Origin: an uncultured Pedobacter sp.
GTDB taxonomy: Bacteria > Bacteroidota > Bacteroidia > Sphingobacteriales > Sphingobacteriaceae
Length of the DNA: 58,022 bases
Direction: 5' to 3'
Assembly: GCA_938008555.1 (NCBI GenBank)
Contig: CALLKE010000133.1
Location: forward strand, 1-58,022
The translations under genes were made by a program, and so were the position numbers. This document shows, piece after piece, positions 23,055-30,710 of the stretch (the first letter of the stretch is position 1; the number at the start of each line of letters is the position of its first letter). Under the pieces are notes generated by a model. That model saw only the letters and a list, made by a program, of their open reading frames with translations. It was not told the origin of the DNA and did no database searches.

Positions 23055-23657
23055 ATGGCTAATACTCAAACCGCATTTGGATTCAAACATGCTGGGTACT
23101 TGCCCGGCGGCGCAGTTGATTATCAGCTGTCGACCCGTCTTGTGGCCTCCAGCAACACAACCGCAATTTACTTTGGTGACCCCGTCCAAAAAGTGGCGAC
23201 CACCAAATATGTCGCACAGGCGTCGAGCACTACTGCTCCCCTAGACGGCATTTTCCAGGGTTGCATGCTGATTCCGGCAACCGGCGGTGCGCCGACCTGG
23301 TCTCCGTTCTATCCCGGTTCTGCTGGGGGTGATGTCACGGCTTACATCATTGAAGCCCCAAGCGCCATTTTCCTTGCGGCCGCAACCAATACCAACATTC
23401 CAGCTACTGCAATTGGCCAGAACATTGGCTTTTCTACCGGTACTGGATCGACATTCGGCGGTGCACTTTCGGGTTTCACCCTAGATCAGTCCACCATATC
23501 CACCACAAACACTTTGCCATTCCAGATCGTGGGCCTTTTCGGCTCCCCCGATAATTTTGGTGGCGTAGGCAATGGGTCAGACACGACCTCAGCCTACAAT
23601 TGGGTGTTTGTCACCTTCAACAATCAGCGATTCAAACAGCTGACTGGCGTCGCTTAA
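23055..23657 (+). CDS. Head decoration-like structural protein
   Basis: 200 residues, small hydrophobic and polar, Gly/Thr/Ser-rich, no cysteine clusters. Begins ANTQTAFGFKHAGYLPGGA, a start I remember from structural proteins encoded just before capsid genes. Contains GDPVQKVATTKYVAQ, fitting a beta-sandwich decoration or stabilisation protein on the capsid surface. GC content rises sharply here compared with the preceding gene. Confidence 0.7.
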   Translation: MANTQTAFGFKHAGYLPGGAVDYQLSTRLVASSNTTAIYFGDPVQKVATTKYVAQASSTTAPLDGIFQGCMLIPATGGAPTWSPFYPGSAGGDVTAYIIEAPSAIFLAAATNTNIPATAIGQNIGFSTGTGSTFGGALSGFTLDQSTISTTNTLPFQIVGLFGSPDNFGGVGNGSDTTSAYNWVFVTFNNQRFKQLTGVA

Positions 23658-23683
23658 TTCGCAGCATTAACGAGGATTGATAG

Positions 23684-24598
23684 ATGCCCGTAGCATTAGC
23701 TAATATTCGCTCCGAACTCCTGCCGGGACTTTTTGACGTCCGTGGCTCGTATGAAATGATCCCGCGTCAGTGGGATAAGGTTTTCAAGACCCATCAGTCG
23801 AACATGGCCGTTGAGCGATCAACCCAGATGGCCTTCGTTGGTCTTCCGTTCCTTAAGAACGAAGGTGCGGCCACTAACTTCGATAACAATGCGGGTGAGA
23901 GGTTCACGTGGGCTTTCGTCCACATTGAAATCGCACTTGGTTACGCGATTACCCGTAAGGCAATCGACGACAATCTTTACAAGGCGCAGTTCAACCCAAC
24001 GAACCTAAAGCTGCAGGAATCATTCGCGCAGTTTAAGGAAATTCAGGGTGCTAACGTCCTGAACCTTGGCAACGTCTACAATCCTTCACAGATTGGTGAT
24101 GGTCAGCCATTGTTCTCGGTATCCCATCCTTATGATGGTGGTGTGTGGGCGAATACCTCTGCTGTTCCTAAGTCTTTGAACGAATCCTCCCTTCTGGCGG
24201 ACATGACGGCAGTTCGTAACCAGTTCGTGAACGAACGTGGTCTGCGTATTCTGTCTCGTGCAAAAAGATTGGTTGTGCCGACTCAATTAGAACAGGTGGC
24301 GATCCGTCTCTGTAAGACTGAATTGCGTCCTGGTACGGCACAGAATGACGTCAACGCAGTTCTGAGCTTGTCGGGCGGTCTTCCTGAAGGATTCATTGTT
24401 CTCGACTTCCTCACCTCGGCCTTTGCGTGGTTCCTTACCACGAACATTGAAGGCCTTATTCATATGCTCCGTATTCCGTATGAGTCGGACATGTGGGTCG
24501 ACAACATCACGGACAACCTTCTTGTGAAGGCGTATGAGCGTTATTCGTTTGGATTTAACGATCCGCGCGCTGCATGGGGTGAATTCCCAACCTCGTAA
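23684..24598 (+). CDS. Major capsid protein (Mu gpT-like)
   Basis: 304 residues behind GAGGATTGATAG. Pattern MPVALANIRSELLPGLFDVR, GLPFLKNEGAATNFDN, HIEIALGYAITRKAID, DGQPLFSVSHPY, AKRLVVPTQLEQVA, and a C-terminal E-R-Y-S-F-G-F-N-D-P-R-A matches the HK97-fold capsid family related to Mu gpT. It builds the icosahedral shell. Codons and GC agree with the gene before it, as in highly expressed late genes. Confidence 0.88.
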   Translation: MPVALANIRSELLPGLFDVRGSYEMIPRQWDKVFKTHQSNMAVERSTQMAFVGLPFLKNEGAATNFDNNAGERFTWAFVHIEIALGYAITRKAIDDNLYKAQFNPTNLKLQESFAQFKEIQGANVLNLGNVYNPSQIGDGQPLFSVSHPYDGGVWANTSAVPKSLNESSLLADMTAVRNQFVNERGLRILSRAKRLVVPTQLEQVAIRLCKTELRPGTAQNDVNAVLSLSGGLPEGFIVLDFLTSAFAWFLTTNIEGLIHMLRIPYESDMWVDNITDNLLVKAYERYSFGFNDPRAAWGEFPTS

Positions 24599-24624
24599 GA
24601 GTTTGGGATTCTTCTGAAGAAGGC

Positions 24625-24637
24625 CTCCCGATTGGAG
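24625..24637 (+). promoter_or_regulatory. Hairpin covering the ribosome site of 24645
   Basis: CTCC (24625-24628) can pair with GGAG (24634-24637), which is the ribosome site seven bases before the GTG start. Just upstream TTCTT-CTG-AAGAA forms another stem. Confidence 0.45.
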
Positions 24638-24644
24638 ATTTGAA

Positions 24645-25352
24645 GTGACCAACATTAGTACGACAAATATCCCGTCGGGAATCACCAACGCTGCACTGGA
24701 TACGGTGATGCAGTCGTATGGGGCGCCAGATCCAACTGTGTTCCATACGTACTTCAATGATTTTGATGTCTATACAGCGGGTGATTGGACGAACACTGCC
24801 ACTGGTGTGGTAACAAATTCTATTTTAGCATCGGGAGCTGTGGACGGCGGTATTCTGTCCATGGTCAACTCTGCGGCTAATAATGATCTAAACTCACTTC
24901 AATTAAAGGCTGCTACGTTTGGCCTTATTGCAGGGAATAAATGGTGGCTAAAGGCAAGATTTAGCGTCGACAGCGCAACTAATGCTGCCCTGATTCTTGG
25001 CTTAATCCAGACCACCACAACGCCACTAACGGTTACTAATGGTGTTTACTTTTCGAAGGCCGCAGCGAGCACCTCACTTGTGGCCAATGTTACCAAGGCT
25101 TCTGTAACTAGCAGCTTAAATATCGGGACACTTTCAAATTTGGCGTATGTCAATGTTGGCCTCCATTACAATGGAGACAGCACGATTACGGTTTATTTAA
25201 ACAACGCTAAAGTAGGAGCGTTGGCGACAACTAATATGCCAACGACGAACCTTAATCTTACCCTCGCTGTTGCTAACGGAACTGCCGCACTTAACACCCT
25301 TCTTGTTGATTATGTTCTTGTTTCTACAGAGCGTCCATCAACCCTTCTTTGA
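24645..25352 (+). CDS. LamG-like beta-sandwich structural protein
   Basis: 235 residues from GTG. Sequence FNDFDVYTAGDWT, GGILSMVNSAANND, KWWLKARFSVDSATNAALIL, NVGLHYNGDSTITVYLNNAK and LLVDYVLVSTERP is typical of concanavalin/LamG-like virion proteins found directly after capsid genes in related phages. Probably a capsid-surface protein that binds carbohydrate; that role is inferred. Confidence 0.7.
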   Translation: MTNISTTNIPSGITNAALDTVMQSYGAPDPTVFHTYFNDFDVYTAGDWTNTATGVVTNSILASGAVDGGILSMVNSAANNDLNSLQLKAATFGLIAGNKWWLKARFSVDSATNAALILGLIQTTTTPLTVTNGVYFSKAAASTSLVANVTKASVTSSLNIGTLSNLAYVNVGLHYNGDSTITVYLNNAKVGALATTNMPTTNLNLTLAVANGTAALNTLLVDYVLVSTERPSTLL

Positions 25353-25407
25353 TTGCGGTATTCCGCACCGAGCCCACGGACCCGGGTGATCTGAAAAGGA
25401 ATAAGAT

Positions 25408-25725
25408 ATGAGCCGCGCAAGACATCACGAAAAGCACAAAGAAGGCCACAAGAAACATCATCGTGACGATGGTGGCCGCGTTGGTATGAGAGTTTCGGGA
25501 AATCCGGATGTTTTTGAAGAAGCTGATGAGCGCAAGCGCGGCGGCAAGGTTCATAAGAAGAAGCATGTTGGCGAGCCGGAAGGCAAAATTGCGAAACATC
25601 GTATGGATCGCCTTCATCGTCCAGGTCGTAAGATGGGTGGCCGTGTTGGTGCTGATAAACATCCTCTTTCGAGCGCTCATTCAGGTGGTAAAGCCGACGA
25701 GAAAGCTCACGGTCAGCCGGACTAA
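25408..25725 (+). CDS. Highly basic His/Lys-rich protein, 105 aa
   Basis: ATG follows AAAAGGAATAAGAT. Composition is extreme: H, K, R and G repeat as K-H-K-E-G-H-K-K-H-H and G-G-R-V-G. Similar G-G-R/K-V motifs occur in the proteins at 14797 and 36793. It may neutralise packaged DNA or be an unstructured virion component; no family known. Confidence 0.55.
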   Translation: MSRARHHEKHKEGHKKHHRDDGGRVGMRVSGNPDVFEEADERKRGGKVHKKKHVGEPEGKIAKHRMDRLHRPGRKMGGRVGADKHPLSSAHSGGKADEKAHGQPD

Positions 25726-25807
25726 GCTAATAGCTGGTCAGCCGACTTAGGCTAATCATTGATCGGCACTCGCCAGCTTACTCGATACAACTGGAGAGTT
25801 GCCGACA

Positions 25808-26014
25808 ATGTCTAAACTTACATCATCTGAACGTAATGAACTTCCGGATAGCAAATTTGCTGGTCCGGATAGAAGCTATCCGATTGAGGACGCTTCTCAC
25901 GCTCGTAATGCTCTTGCGAGGGTAAGTCAGCATGGATATCCGGAGCTAAAGGCTAGGGTACGAGCTGCTGTTCACAAAAAGTTTCCAGATATTTCTGTTG
26001 ATGGGGAAAGATAA
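25808..26014 (+). CDS. DUF6582-like protein, 68 aa
   Basis: ATG 25808 preceded by GGAGAGTTGCC. The pattern LTSSERNELPDSKFAGPDRS, YPIEDASHARNALARVSQHG, ELKARVRAAVHKKFP is the DUF6582 signature as I remember it, common in phages and actinobacteria/alphaproteobacteria. Function unknown. Confidence 0.8.
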   Translation: MSKLTSSERNELPDSKFAGPDRSYPIEDASHARNALARVSQHGYPELKARVRAAVHKKFPDISVDGER

Positions 26015-26016
26015 TT

Positions 26017-26661
26017 ATGGGTCAACCTATTATCTTTTCTCAGACTTTAGTTGCAGCTGTTTCTAACGGAATCTCTCTGTCTCAGTCGCCTGGTGCAGGG
26101 ACCATTCTTTTGAATGGTTCTTTGGTCGCTAATGGTGTGGCGACGATGGATGTTCAGAGGCGCGTCATTATCACGTCTGGAGGTAATGATAGTGGTATCA
26201 CGTTCACAGTGACTGGAACAAATCAGTCAGGTGCTGCAATCAGTGAAACGTTTTCTGGATCAAACGGCAGTGTTGCCCAATCCAATCTTGATTTTCTGAC
26301 TGTAACGAAAGTTACTCATACAGGTTCTGTGGCGGGAACAATCACGATTGGTACTAATGGTGTTGGTTCTAGCCTATGGCAGATCATCAACTGGAACGCT
26401 ACGCCATTCAGCCTTGGGTATTCGGTTGAGCTTCGAAGCGGTGCAGTTAACTTCACGGTTGAGCACACTTACGATGACCCTAATAATCTAAGGGCAGGTC
26501 TGTCTTACCCTCTTCCTTGGACAGACGCTGTGATCAATGGCGCATCAGCTAGCATTGAAACATCTTCAACATCCCCCATCACTGCTATTCGCCTAACGAC
26601 AAATTCAGGGACCGGAACAGTCTGGTTCAGAGCACTGCAAGCAGGGTTGGCATCACCATGA
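26017..26661 (+). CDS. Virion structural protein, beta-rich, 214 aa
   Basis: Contains GAGTILLNGSLVANGVATMD, VIITSGGNDSGITFTVTGTN, GAAISETFSG and TIRLTTNSGTGTVWF-like strands. Such sequences occur in phage tail or neck proteins of unknown role. ATG two bases after the previous stop; its own stop overlaps the next start. Confidence 0.55.
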   Translation: MGQPIIFSQTLVAAVSNGISLSQSPGAGTILLNGSLVANGVATMDVQRRVIITSGGNDSGITFTVTGTNQSGAAISETFSGSNGSVAQSNLDFLTVTKVTHTGSVAGTITIGTNGVGSSLWQIINWNATPFSLGYSVELRSGAVNFTVEHTYDDPNNLRAGLSYPLPWTDAVINGASASIETSSTSPITAIRLTTNSGTGTVWFRALQAGLASP

Positions 26662-27254
26662 AAAAACACCTACTCGCGTTTATTGCAGTCATTTTTTCTT
26701 TCGCGATTAGTGGTCCAAGTAATGCGCAAGTATTCGTATATGGTGTTACCAGCTGTGGAACCACACCAACTACCATTGTGAATGGGAAGCCTGCTTATCT
26801 TACGGTGGATACGACCGGAAAGCTTTGCGATACGGGGAGTGGTGGCGGCGGCGGTACATCAAATGTTAATGTAACGCAGTTTGGTGGGAATAACGTTGTT
26901 ACAGGAACCGGCGTAAGCGGTGTCGGGATTCCTAGAGTAACTGTATCGAGCGATAGTTCGATTCTTCCGTCCCCGGCTACCACTACAACGACAAATTCAA
27001 CGATTGCAACTGGAAATACATTCCAAACTGCACTTGCAGCAAGTGGAACCCGCAAGGGATGTCTGATCCAGAATACCTCCTCTGAAACTATGTATTTCTA
27101 TTTTGGTACGTTGGGGAGCGCGACTTTATCAAATTCAATTCAGATTATTTCTGGTCAATCTATCTCCTGCAATTCAGGGGGAGTTGTCTTGACTGATGCG
27201 GTCAATGTTACTGGGCCAACTACCGGCAACACTTACGTCTTAATAAGTCAGTAA
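26658..27254 (+). CDS. Exported fibre-region protein, 198 aa
   Basis: Sec signal peptide at 1-24 (KKHLLAFIAVIFSFAISG, ending SNAQ). The mature part has G-S-G-G-G-G-G and Thr/Ser-rich beta sequence, ending CNSGGVVLTDAVNVTGP. Placed among tail genes yet predicted to cross the inner membrane, which is unusual for a virion protein. ATGA overlap with the previous gene. Confidence 0.65.
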   Translation: MKKHLLAFIAVIFSFAISGPSNAQVFVYGVTSCGTTPTTIVNGKPAYLTVDTTGKLCDTGSGGGGGTSNVNVTQFGGNNVVTGTGVSGVGIPRVTVSSDSSILPSPATTTTTNSTIATGNTFQTALAASGTRKGCLIQNTSSETMYFYFGTLGSATLSNSIQIISGQSISCNSGGVVLTDAVNVTGPTTGNTYVLISQ

Positions 27255-27265
27255 GGAACGTTTCT

Positions 27266-28108
27266 ATGAAAAAGATGTTACTGACAGCAGTCGTTTGTAT
27301 TTTTTCGTTGTCGCCAACTAAAGCAGATATAATTGGGCCATTTCCACCATTAAAACAAAAAGTAGTCTCATTTACATCGGTTGGAGGTTACAGTTGGACT
27401 GTGCCCCCAGGTGTTTATGTAGTTTATCCGTATGGATGCGGCGCGGGTGGTGGCGGTGGCGGCGGACAGTCATTCGGAGCGGGTGGCGGTGGCGGCGGTT
27501 CAGGGCAATGCATTCAATCCTACGCCTATGCGCTTCCAGTTACTCCAGGCGAAGTGCTTTCAATTTCGATTGGTCAGGGCGGCACCGGTGGCGGTGTTGG
27601 TTTCCAAGGAACAGACGGCAACGCTGTCTACCTCTCTGGTGCGCATGGTCCTGGTGGGGTTGTAAGCAACTTTCCAAGTATGCCAGCAGGCAAGGGTGGG
27701 TTCCCCGGGTTTAGTATAGGTGGGACCGGCGGCGATGGCGGTGGTCTACTTTATTATGGATCTGGATCGTCCTCCGGGTTTTCCGGTGGAGCCTCATACT
27801 ACTCACTTAGCGGTGTCATCCCCGGAGCAGGTGGTGCCGGTGGTGGAGCTATTAGCTCCCCTGCTGGCCTAACCGGCGGCGCAAATTACTTTTGGCAGGC
27901 AATCACAAATAGCACCGGTGGTGCTGCTGGCGGTGGTCCGGGTGCAAACTCGTTATTTGGTATAGGTGGATACGGTCCAAACTCAGGCGATCCCGGCAAC
28001 TCACCTCAGGCTGGTGCTTGTGGTGCAGGTGCCTCAGGTGGTGGCGGTAATGCCGTCGGCGGCAATGGCGCTGATGGTTGTCTGTACATAATTTATTGGG
28101 GTTCATAA
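27266..28108 (+). CDS. Exported glycine-rich protein
   Basis: 280 residues. Signal peptide KKMLLTAVVCIFSLSPTKA. Then a glycine-rich domain that begins YSWTVPPGVYVVYPYGCGA and continues with many GGGG blocks and VTPGEVLSISIGQGGTGG, the usual pattern of phage tail-fibre glycine-rich tips. The same organisation appears in 28110 and in the C-terminus of 30707. Cysteines in pairs (GCGAG, CIQS, ACGAGA) may crosslink it outside the cell. Confidence 0.7.
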   Translation: MKKMLLTAVVCIFSLSPTKADIIGPFPPLKQKVVSFTSVGGYSWTVPPGVYVVYPYGCGAGGGGGGGQSFGAGGGGGGSGQCIQSYAYALPVTPGEVLSISIGQGGTGGGVGFQGTDGNAVYLSGAHGPGGVVSNFPSMPAGKGGFPGFSIGGTGGDGGGLLYYGSGSSSGFSGGASYYSLSGVIPGAGGAGGGAISSPAGLTGGANYFWQAITNSTGGAAGGGPGANSLFGIGGYGPNSGDPGNSPQAGACGAGASGGGGNAVGGNGADGCLYIIYWGS

Positions 28109-28109
28109 G

Positions 28110-28946
28110 ATGAGAAAGATTTTTATACCTATCACATTCTTCTCATTTTTGATGGCTTCCCCAATAAATGCCGGTTTTATTACTATCACCAAAACCGGTA
28201 ATAACACCTGGAAGCCTCCTTATGGGGTATCAGAAGTCTATATTGATGCTTGTGCAGGCGGTGGCGGCGGCGGTGGCGGCCGCAAGGTAAAAGCCTCTGG
28301 CGGTGGTGCAGGTGGAAGTGGTGAGTGGGTTAAGAATTATCGTCTTCCTGTTAGTTATGGTTATAATCTAACAATCTTTATTCCTAAAGGGGGTAAAGCC
28401 GGTACCGCAGGAGGTGGTGATGGCGGAGATGGTGAAGACCTGAAAATCACTGGAGGTATTGCGTCATTCCAACCACTTAATGGTGGTGGCGGCGGTCCGG
28501 GCGCTGGAGCTTTGTTCCCTGGACTAGGTGGAGTAGGTGGCGGTCGCAATGGAGTAGGCGGCCTCGGTGCAGGACCGTTAGCAGGTGGCCTTAAACGAGA
28601 TAATAAAACTATCCCTAGGTTTAATGATACTGGTGGTGGTTCCGGAGGGGGAAACGGCGGCGGCGACGATCCGATTATGCCAGGTACACCTCTTGCAGCT
28701 TCCTATGGGTTTTCAAACGGTCTATTCAAATCGTTAGGTCCTGGCAGCGGAGCTTCGGCAGGAGGGGGGGGCGCCCCTTCACCGTTCGGCAATGGCGGTC
28801 AAGGTGGTGATACAGCTCCAGCTACAGCAGGCGGTGCCCCTACAATCGGTTACTGCGGCGGCGGCGGTGGTGGTGGACCCGATCCTATGACGGGCGCGGG
28901 TGGCGAAGGCGCACAAGGTGTGGCTACCCTAAGATGGGTACCATAA
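28110..28946 (+). CDS. Exported glycine-rich protein, paralog of 27266
   Basis: 278 residues. Signal peptide RKIFIPITFFSFLMASPINA, then NNTWKPPYGVSEVYIDACAG and long glycine blocks ending G-Y-C-G-G-G-G-G-G-G. Same layout as the upstream gene, so probably a duplication that has drifted. One base separates the two genes. Confidence 0.7.
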   Translation: MRKIFIPITFFSFLMASPINAGFITITKTGNNTWKPPYGVSEVYIDACAGGGGGGGGRKVKASGGGAGGSGEWVKNYRLPVSYGYNLTIFIPKGGKAGTAGGGDGGDGEDLKITGGIASFQPLNGGGGGPGAGALFPGLGGVGGGRNGVGGLGAGPLAGGLKRDNKTIPRFNDTGGGSGGGNGGGDDPIMPGTPLAASYGFSNGLFKSLGPGSGASAGGGGAPSPFGNGGQGGDTAPATAGGAPTIGYCGGGGGGGPDPMTGAGGEGAQGVATLRWVP

Positions 28947-29047
28947 TAACCCACGTTCTTTGCATTTTGGCTTGGATACTATTGCCAGCCATAATTGGTA
29001 TAGGTGCGTTACTCGTTATAAATATGTTTTCGGATAACGATTCATGA
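28934..29047 (+). CDS. Membrane microprotein, 37 aa
   Basis: Starts inside the last codons of the glycine-rich gene and ends on an ATGA overlap with the adaptor gene. Almost the whole chain is hydrophobic (HVLCILAWILLPAIIGIGAL). Could be a small holin-like or signalling peptide; evidence is only the coupling and the hydrophobicity. Confidence 0.45.
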   Translation: MGTIITHVLCILAWILLPAIIGIGALLVINMFSDNDS

Positions 29048-29742
29048 CAAGTAGTGGCACCTATAATTTCTCTCTATCAAATGGCGAAAGTGTTATTTCT
29101 GCTTTTGAAAGAGTTAACGTCAAACTACCTGAATTGCGTCAAGAACACTGGCTGACTGCAAGAAGGGAACTGAACTTACTGTTCATTGAATGGAACAATA
29201 AGCAGGTCAACCTTTGGAAAGTAGAACTAGATACAATTCCATTAGTATCGGGGACTGCAACATATACCCTACCTCAAAAAACTATATTAGTTCTGGATGG
29301 GTATATAACCACAAATGCAGGTTCTCAGTACGGTCAGAATAATAGGTATATAACCCAATTATCCCGTACAGAATTCTCCTCCCTTTCCAATCCGAACACT
29401 CCTGGTCCACCTACCCAATATTGGTTTAATCGCCAAATTACACCAACTATAACGTTCTGGCCTGTTCCAGATAGTAATGGGCCATATACATTCGGATATT
29501 ACCGGGCAGTTCAGATCCAGGATGCCAATCTTCCTGCAGGGGAAACCCCAGATTTGCCCGAGAGGTGGTTGGATGCCTTGGTTGCGGGTTTGGCCCATAG
29601 ATTATCCCGTACATATGCCCCTAATTTAGAGGCATTACGCAAGCAGGATGCTATGGATGCTTGGACTGTAGCGGCGTCCCAGGATATTGAAGTGGTTAAT
29701 CTCAGTTTGAGTCCTCCTCTTCAGCGCTATTATCCCAGATAA
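29044..29742 (+). CDS. Head-tail adaptor, P22 gp4/T7 gp11-like
   Basis: 232 residues. Pattern ESVISAFERVNVKLPELRQE, LNLLFIEWNNKQVNLWKVEL, TATYTLPQKTILVLDGYI, TITFWPVPD, LPERWLDALVAGLAHRLSRT and a C-terminal Y-Y-P-R fits the adaptor that lies below the portal in short-tailed phages. A second, diverged copy is at 32692. Confidence 0.72.
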   Translation: MTSSGTYNFSLSNGESVISAFERVNVKLPELRQEHWLTARRELNLLFIEWNNKQVNLWKVELDTIPLVSGTATYTLPQKTILVLDGYITTNAGSQYGQNNRYITQLSRTEFSSLSNPNTPGPPTQYWFNRQITPTITFWPVPDSNGPYTFGYYRAVQIQDANLPAGETPDLPERWLDALVAGLAHRLSRTYAPNLEALRKQDAMDAWTVAASQDIEVVNLSLSPPLQRYYPR

Positions 29743-29826
29743 TCCTATGTTATAGATGATTTGCCCCCACGCTGCGCGGGCAATATCTTTAGAGGCCATG
29801 CCGGCTTCGCTTCTTGAGCGAATACC

Positions 29827-30201
29827 ATGGCATGGCGCCCGCACCCACGTATGGCGAGTACCGATCCTACCTCTCCTAGGGGGTGGGCAACTTGTGCTCG
29901 GTGTAATTTTATTGGGAACCTTGAAGATCTTTCGTGGCAGTTACAGTGGCGCGGTCTTGGCCTTTTCAACACGAGAATTCTCGTTTGTCAGCCATGTCTC
30001 GATACGCCTCAAAGACAGTTAGGGACCGTAATACTACCTCCGGACCCGCCTGGGTTACTTAATGCACGACCTGAAGCCTATCCCGCCGATGAGGCTTGGG
30101 ATCGTTTAGTTCAGTGTGGGGCACCAAGATACTTGCAAACCCAAAATGGGACCAAGCAAGCCTTTGCCAGGCGCTTGCAATACTCCAAATATTTTACATG
30201 A
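29827..30201 (+). CDS. Conserved phage zinc-finger protein, 124 aa
   Basis: M-A-W-R-P-H-P-R start, then C-A-R-C-N-F-I-G-N-L (25-34 region) and a second pair L-V-C-Q-P-C, followed by TVILPPDPPGLLNARPE. I know this combination (W-A-T-C-x-R-C-G-F, V-C-x-x-C, ILPPDPxP) from podovirus tail modules of alphaproteobacteria. It probably binds zinc. Start ATG has only a weak ribosome site; the 84 bases before it contain no gene. Confidence 0.7.
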   Translation: MAWRPHPRMASTDPTSPRGWATCARCNFIGNLEDLSWQLQWRGLGLFNTRILVCQPCLDTPQRQLGTVILPPDPPGLLNARPEAYPADEAWDRLVQCGAPRYLQTQNGTKQAFARRLQYSKYFT

Positions 30202-30209
30202 GGTGAGAT

Positions 30210-30710
30210 GTGAGCGCTCCATTCGTACCAGCGCTGGATACTTTCGCGGGCGGTCAAATGACCGATCTTCCCGTTTACAATAGTACTGGTTTTGACGGAA
30301 CAGAGTTATTCGAGATAGTTGCTCCAGGAGACCCTAATCTGGGCGTCAACTATTCGATTACTTCATCTCTTCTAGCTATTCTATTAAATGCGCAGGTTCT
30401 CGGAACACCAACAATTATTACTTCCGGTGCCACTCTGGGATCGCCATATAATGTTCTAACTTCAGATACCAGAATCTTGTTTAACAAGACGATATCATCG
30501 GCAAGTTATGCCGTTCTAGGTGCTTCCTCCCTTCAACCTATTCCGGTTTTCTTTAAGGATCTGAAGGGGGATGCAGCGACCAATCCGATAACAATTAGTT
30601 TTACAGGTGGTCAATTGTGCGACGGATTGTCGACGATGGTCATCAACTCTGCATATGGGTGGTTGGAGCTTAGTCCGTTAGCTTCTGGTGGATGGTATCA
30701 ATCAGCATGA
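30210..30710 (+). CDS. Tail-module protein, 166 aa
   Basis: GTG start after ATGAGGTGAGAT. Begins SAPFVPALDTFAGGQMTDLP. The last 100 residues (TRILFNKTISSASYAVLGAS, GGQLCDGLSTMVINSAYGW) are beta-rich, as in phage tail appendage proteins. No function assigned; overlaps the next gene start. Confidence 0.5.
   Translation: MSAPFVPALDTFAGGQMTDLPVYNSTGFDGTELFEIVAPGDPNLGVNYSITSSLLAILLNAQVLGTPTIITSGATLGSPYNVLTSDTRILFNKTISSASYAVLGASSLQPIPVFFKDLKGDAATNPITISFTGGQLCDGLSTMVINSAYGWLELSPLASGGWYQSA

Noticed and set aside
25711..25756. Imperfect 21-bp tandem duplication after the basic protein (17 of 21 identical)
   Set aside because: Probably a local slip that includes the stop codon; no function suggested.
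26795..28106. Several long frames opposite or out of phase with the glycine-rich genes
   Set aside because: GGC/GGT-rich coding DNA lacks stops in other frames; no starts, no protein-like composition.
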